Below, piece after piece: positions 6,127 to 8,898 of a stretch of 8,898 bases of DNA. A model generated the notes under the pieces. That model saw only the letters and a program-made list of their open reading frames with translations, was not told where the DNA came from and ran no database searches. The stretch is from the NCBI GenBank assembly GCA_017992485.1, contig JAGOOL010000024.1, forward strand, positions 1 to 8,898, in the 5' to 3' direction. How positions within the stretch are numbered: the first letter of the stretch is position 1; each line of letters starts with the position of its first letter. The position numbers and the translations under genes were made by a program. The DNA comes from Minisyncoccota bacterium (GTDB lineage: Bacteria; Patescibacteriota; Minisyncoccia; Phycocordibacterales; UBA9973).

Positions 6127-6156
6127 AAAAAACCCGCAGTTGTATGCGGGTTTTTT
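6127..6156. terminator. Bidirectional intrinsic terminator
   Basis: AAAAAACCCGCA (6127-6138) and TGCGGGTTTTTT (6145-6156) form a perfect 12-bp stem with a 6-nt loop. The G/C core is followed by a T-run on the plus strand, and by a T-run on the minus strand after the mirrored stem. It would end the rplM-rpsI transcript and also the minus-strand gene at 6172-6912, whose stop codon lies 16 nt away. Confidence 0.93.
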
Positions 6157-6171
6157 GTTGGCAAAAATATG

Positions 6172-6912
6172 TTAACCAACATTTTGTAAGATTTCTTCTT
6201 TAGTTAAGTGTGTTATTGATTTTGTCTCATCAATAACAATATCAAAAGCTTTCAAGAGAATAGCCTTTGCGGTCGTTTCGATTTGTAAGAATCCATCCAT
6301 TACCATTTTGTCAGAAAGGGAATAAGGAGGATTGAGGGCAAGTTGTCTTGCAAACTGGCAAATAATGAGACTTTCAGTGTGAAAGGTTAGCATCCAGCCT
6401 AATTCATCAAGATCCGGTTCTTCGTACGGATCGTAATCAATGTCGTGGCTCGGCTTTCTCCGACAACGCCATTCATAGGCGGTTTGTGCAACTAAAGCAA
6501 GCTTGAGAAGCGTAATACGATTCTTGGCGAGCTCTATTCCGCTCTGTGTAAAGAACGGTGCAACGTCTTCAAGTAGTTTCGGGATTACCGTTTTTTTAAT
6601 CTTTCTTCCTGTTGGTGAAAGAAACGGAGTAATACTTTGCGAGACTGCTTCAAACTTTTTGGCATATGTTCGAGCACTAAGTGCAAGTGCCTGAATTGTC
6701 GTAACAGTTTTTTCCTTTTGCTGGTGCGACGAGAGAGATAGTATGCTTTCGTACGTGAACTTTTTTAAGGTCTCACCAACAATTTTTTTTGTCATCTCGA
6801 CAATGAATTGAGTGTCAGGATTACTGTGCATTCCAAGTTTCCGCACAGTTGTCTCAGACTTAACGATGCGCAGAAATTTTTTCTGATGATCGTTTAATTC
6901 GGTTGTTGCCAT
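6172..6912 (-). CDS. Hypothetical helical cytoplasmic protein, 246 aa
   Basis: I do not recognise this protein. It starts MATTELNDHQKKFLRIVKSE and has no signal peptide, no clear membrane segment and no cysteine motif. Predicted content is mostly helix: about 34-60, 70-92 (TTIQALALSARTYAKKFEAV), 108-147 and 173-194, then a C-terminal helical part (202-245) ending EEILQNVG. An acidic, aromatic loop (156-170, with HDIDYDPYEEPDLDE) separates the two helical halves and is the most distinctive patch. No catalytic or nucleic-acid-binding motif is visible. It is the only minus-strand gene, convergent with rpsI (sharing the terminator) and divergent from gatB across 170 bp. Codon use looks similar to its neighbours, with no obvious sign of transfer. 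The full-length frame with a shared terminator supports a real gene. Confidence 0.8.
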   Translation of the reverse strand: MATTELNDHQKKFLRIVKSETTVRKLGMHSNPDTQFIVEMTKKIVGETLKKFTYESILSLSSHQQKEKTVTTIQALALSARTYAKKFEAVSQSITPFLSPTGRKIKKTVIPKLLEDVAPFFTQSGIELAKNRITLLKLALVAQTAYEWRCRRKPSHDIDYDPYEEPDLDELGWMLTFHTESLIICQFARQLALNPPYSLSDKMVMDGFLQIETTAKAILLKAFDIVIDETKSITHLTKEEILQNVG

Positions 6913-7047
6913 GGTTTCGTGTATTTGTGGTTTATGTATTTATGAAAGAAATATGAAGTGGTTACTTAATGGTACCAACTTTCTTTTACTGCTGACCACT
7001 TGTCTTGTTGTCAAATATCTGTCATAACGTTTGACGTAGAGGGGCGA

Positions 7048-7076
7048 TTTACTTAAGTTGCGCTTGCGGTTATACT
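7048..7076 (+). promoter_or_regulatory. Candidate promoter for gatB, leaderless geometry
   Basis: TTTACT (7048-7053), a 17-nt spacer, then TATACT (7071-7076). Counting the last base of the -10 as position -7 places +1 exactly on the A of ATG 7083. This is the clearest leaderless candidate in the window. The rest of the 170-nt region 6913-7082 shows only a weak 6-bp inverted repeat, GTCAAA (7010-7015) and TTTGAC (7030-7035), and no convincing minus-strand promoter. Confidence 0.55.
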
Positions 7077-7082
7077 TTCCCC

Positions 7083-8660
7083 ATGTCAGATAACGCCAAA
7101 AACTACTACATAACGATTGGGCTCGAAGTCCACGCTGAACTCAAAACCAAGACAAAGATGTTTTGTTCATGCAAAAATGATCCGGACGAAACACGACCGA
7201 ACGTGAATATTTGTCCTGTGTGCATGGCGCACCCGGGTGCATTGCCAGTTGCCAACAAAGAAGCAGTTCGACAGGTTATACGCGTCGGTTTGGCAGCCGG
7301 TGGCAATATTGCCGATTTTTCAGAGTTTGATCGCAAGAACTATTTCTATCCCGACATTCCAAAAGGCTACCAGATTTCTCAATACAAGTATCCAATCGTT
7401 AGAGGTGGCAAGATTGGTGATTTTGCGCTTACACGTATTCATCTCGAAGAAGATACAGCAAACTCAAAGCACGATCGCGGTGATTTTTCTCTAGTTGATT
7501 TCAACCGTGCTGGTGTGCCGCTCATGGAGCTCGTGACTGATGCGCATACGTTTGCGGCGGGTGTTGCTAAAGATGCTAGCGGAAAAACCGTAGAGATGAC
7601 TTCAGCGGAAATCGCCGGTGCAGCTGCAGCAAAATTTGCTCGCGAATATCAGCTTATCCTCTGGTACCTTGGTGCATCTGAAGCCAATATGGAAAAAGGT
7701 GAAATGCGCGTTGAGGCAAACATCTCTGTAACAACCGACGCCGCAGCTCTCACTGATTCTCCTGAAACAAATCCAAAAGCTTATGGAACAAAAGTTGAAG
7801 TTAAAAACTTGAACTCTGTTCGCAGTGCTGAGCGTGCAATCAAATACGAAGCTGCTCGCATGATTGAGCTCATTGAAGCCGGAAAGGGAAATGAAATCAC
7901 CCAAGAAACTCGCGGCTGGGACGAAGCCAAGCAAGCAACATTTTCACAGCGCTCAAAAGAAGAAGCGCAGGATTACAGATATTTCCCGGACCCGGATCTG
8001 CCAAAGATGAAATTACACGAATTATTTCCCGGCATTGTGAATGGTGAAATGAAAAAAGAATTGCCCGAACTTCCTGAAGCAAAACGGACTCGCTATCGCG
8101 CTGATTTCGGTATCAAGGATGAAGATATCGAAGTGTATGTGAATGACCTTGAACTCGGTGCATGGTTTGAAGAAATTGCTGTAATTCTTGTAAAAGAAGG
8201 CGAACATTTGACAGAAAACGCTTCAGGAAAAATTAAGGTGGCCTCCAACTACATTACCTCCGACTTCATTGGCCTCAAGAAAAATGCCGCATTCTCTGTA
8301 TCAATGCCAAGTGCTGCATACTTTGCAGAACTTATTGAAATGACAACAGGCGGAGAAATTTCATCTCGTGCAGCAAAAGATATTTTAACTACTCTCGCTA
8401 CAAATATTTCGCCAGACGGTAATCATGTCGGGCTTTCACCTAGGCAGTTGGCCGAAAAAGACGGCCTCCTCCAGAAAAACGACGAAGGCGCACTCAAGGA
8501 AATCGCAGCGAAAGTCATTGCTGAAAATCCTGCAGTTGTCGAAACATACCGCGGCGGCAAAGAAAATGCTCTCATGTCACTCGTCGGCATCATTATGAAA
8601 GAGACAAAGGGCTCAGCGAATCCACAGCTTGCTCAAAAAATTCTCAAAGAATTGCTCTAA
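7083..8660 (+). CDS. gatB: Asp-tRNA(Asn)/Glu-tRNA(Gln) amidotransferase subunit B
   Basis: GatB is the kinase and tRNA-binding subunit of GatCAB, which converts misacylated Glu-tRNA(Gln) and/or Asp-tRNA(Asn) to the amide form using ATP and ammonia from GatA. Seen: the GLEVH motif (13-17), a zinc ribbon Cys28/Cys30/Cys44/Cys47, FDRKNYFYPDIPKGYQISQY, RIHLEED (118-124), DFNRAGVPLMELV, VEVKNLNSVRSAERAIKYEA and DYRYFPDPDLP. The C-terminal YqeY-like tRNA-binding domain (about 415-525) ends with RGGKENALMSLVGIIMKETK. Length is 525 aa against about 475-480 usual. One cause is an Ala-rich insertion at about 158-183 between the TDAH strand and the REYQLILWYLG helix. In the following motif RVEAN replaces the common RCDAN. 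gatA and gatC are not in the window. A promoter lies directly upstream and gap follows after 30 nt. Confidence 0.97.
   Translation: MSDNAKNYYITIGLEVHAELKTKTKMFCSCKNDPDETRPNVNICPVCMAHPGALPVANKEAVRQVIRVGLAAGGNIADFSEFDRKNYFYPDIPKGYQISQYKYPIVRGGKIGDFALTRIHLEEDTANSKHDRGDFSLVDFNRAGVPLMELVTDAHTFAAGVAKDASGKTVEMTSAEIAGAAAAKFAREYQLILWYLGASEANMEKGEMRVEANISVTTDAAALTDSPETNPKAYGTKVEVKNLNSVRSAERAIKYEAARMIELIEAGKGNEITQETRGWDEAKQATFSQRSKEEAQDYRYFPDPDLPKMKLHELFPGIVNGEMKKELPELPEAKRTRYRADFGIKDEDIEVYVNDLELGAWFEEIAVILVKEGEHLTENASGKIKVASNYITSDFIGLKKNAAFSVSMPSAAYFAELIEMTTGGEISSRAAKDILTTLATNISPDGNHVGLSPRQLAEKDGLLQKNDEGALKEIAAKVIAENPAVVETYRGGKENALMSLVGIIMKETKGSANPQLAQKILKELL

Positions 8661-8898
<238 letters not shown>

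Noticed and set aside
7010..7035. Inverted repeat GTCAAA ... TTTGAC in the spacer before gatB
   Set aside because: Only 6 bp per arm with a 14-nt gap and no extension; expected by chance in AT-rich DNA.

Overview
The window looks like chromosomal DNA from a Patescibacteria/CPR bacterium, most likely of the Parcubacteria type. This is inferred from protein style, not from a search. The ribosomal proteins are compact and divergent (L13 of about 114 aa, S4 with half a zinc site). No start codon has a clear Shine-Dalgarno sequence except one GGAG beside an edge ATG that is probably internal. A baseplate-J-like, membrane-anchored protein of a kind often seen in CPR genomes is present. The ORFs need no in-frame UGA recoding, so the standard bacterial code fits. 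None of the 13 visible stop codons is UGA (10 UAA, 3 UAG).

Layout, left to right. (1) 1-1838: the 3' part of an FtsA/PilM-like actin-fold protein with degenerate nucleotide-binding motifs, then a single-pass membrane protein with a baseplate-J-like region. These are probably parts of a cell-surface or pilus-like assembly. (2) 1843-6156: the end of the large ribosomal-protein cluster, in the order infA, rpmJ, rpsM, rpsK, rpsD, rpoA, rplQ, rplM, rpsI, all on the plus strand. It closes with a strong symmetrical terminator at 6127-6156. Promoter-like sequences precede infA, rpmJ and rplM. (3) 6172-6912: one unrecognised, probably helical 246-aa protein on the minus strand, convergent with the ribosomal cluster and sharing its terminator. 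(4) 7083-8660: gatB, the tRNA-binding subunit of the Asp/Glu-tRNA amidotransferase, with its own promoter-like sequence. (5) 8691 to the edge: the first 69 codons of glyceraldehyde-3-phosphate dehydrogenase. No noncoding stretch exceeds 300 bases; the longest are 6913-7082 and 2140-2261.

Functionally the window is mostly housekeeping: translation initiation (IF-1), small- and large-subunit proteins, the RNA polymerase alpha subunit, tRNA amidation and glycolysis. I see no defence system, mobile element, CRISPR array, rRNA or tRNA. The most interesting pattern is in the expression signals. Five promoter-like sequences place the predicted transcription start 0-8 nt from the start codon (561, 1882, 5311, 7083, 8691), which suggests leaderless or near-leaderless mRNAs. 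The alpha operon instead has a predicted leader of about 57 nt holding two mutually exclusive short hairpins. These are predictions by eye and have not been tested.
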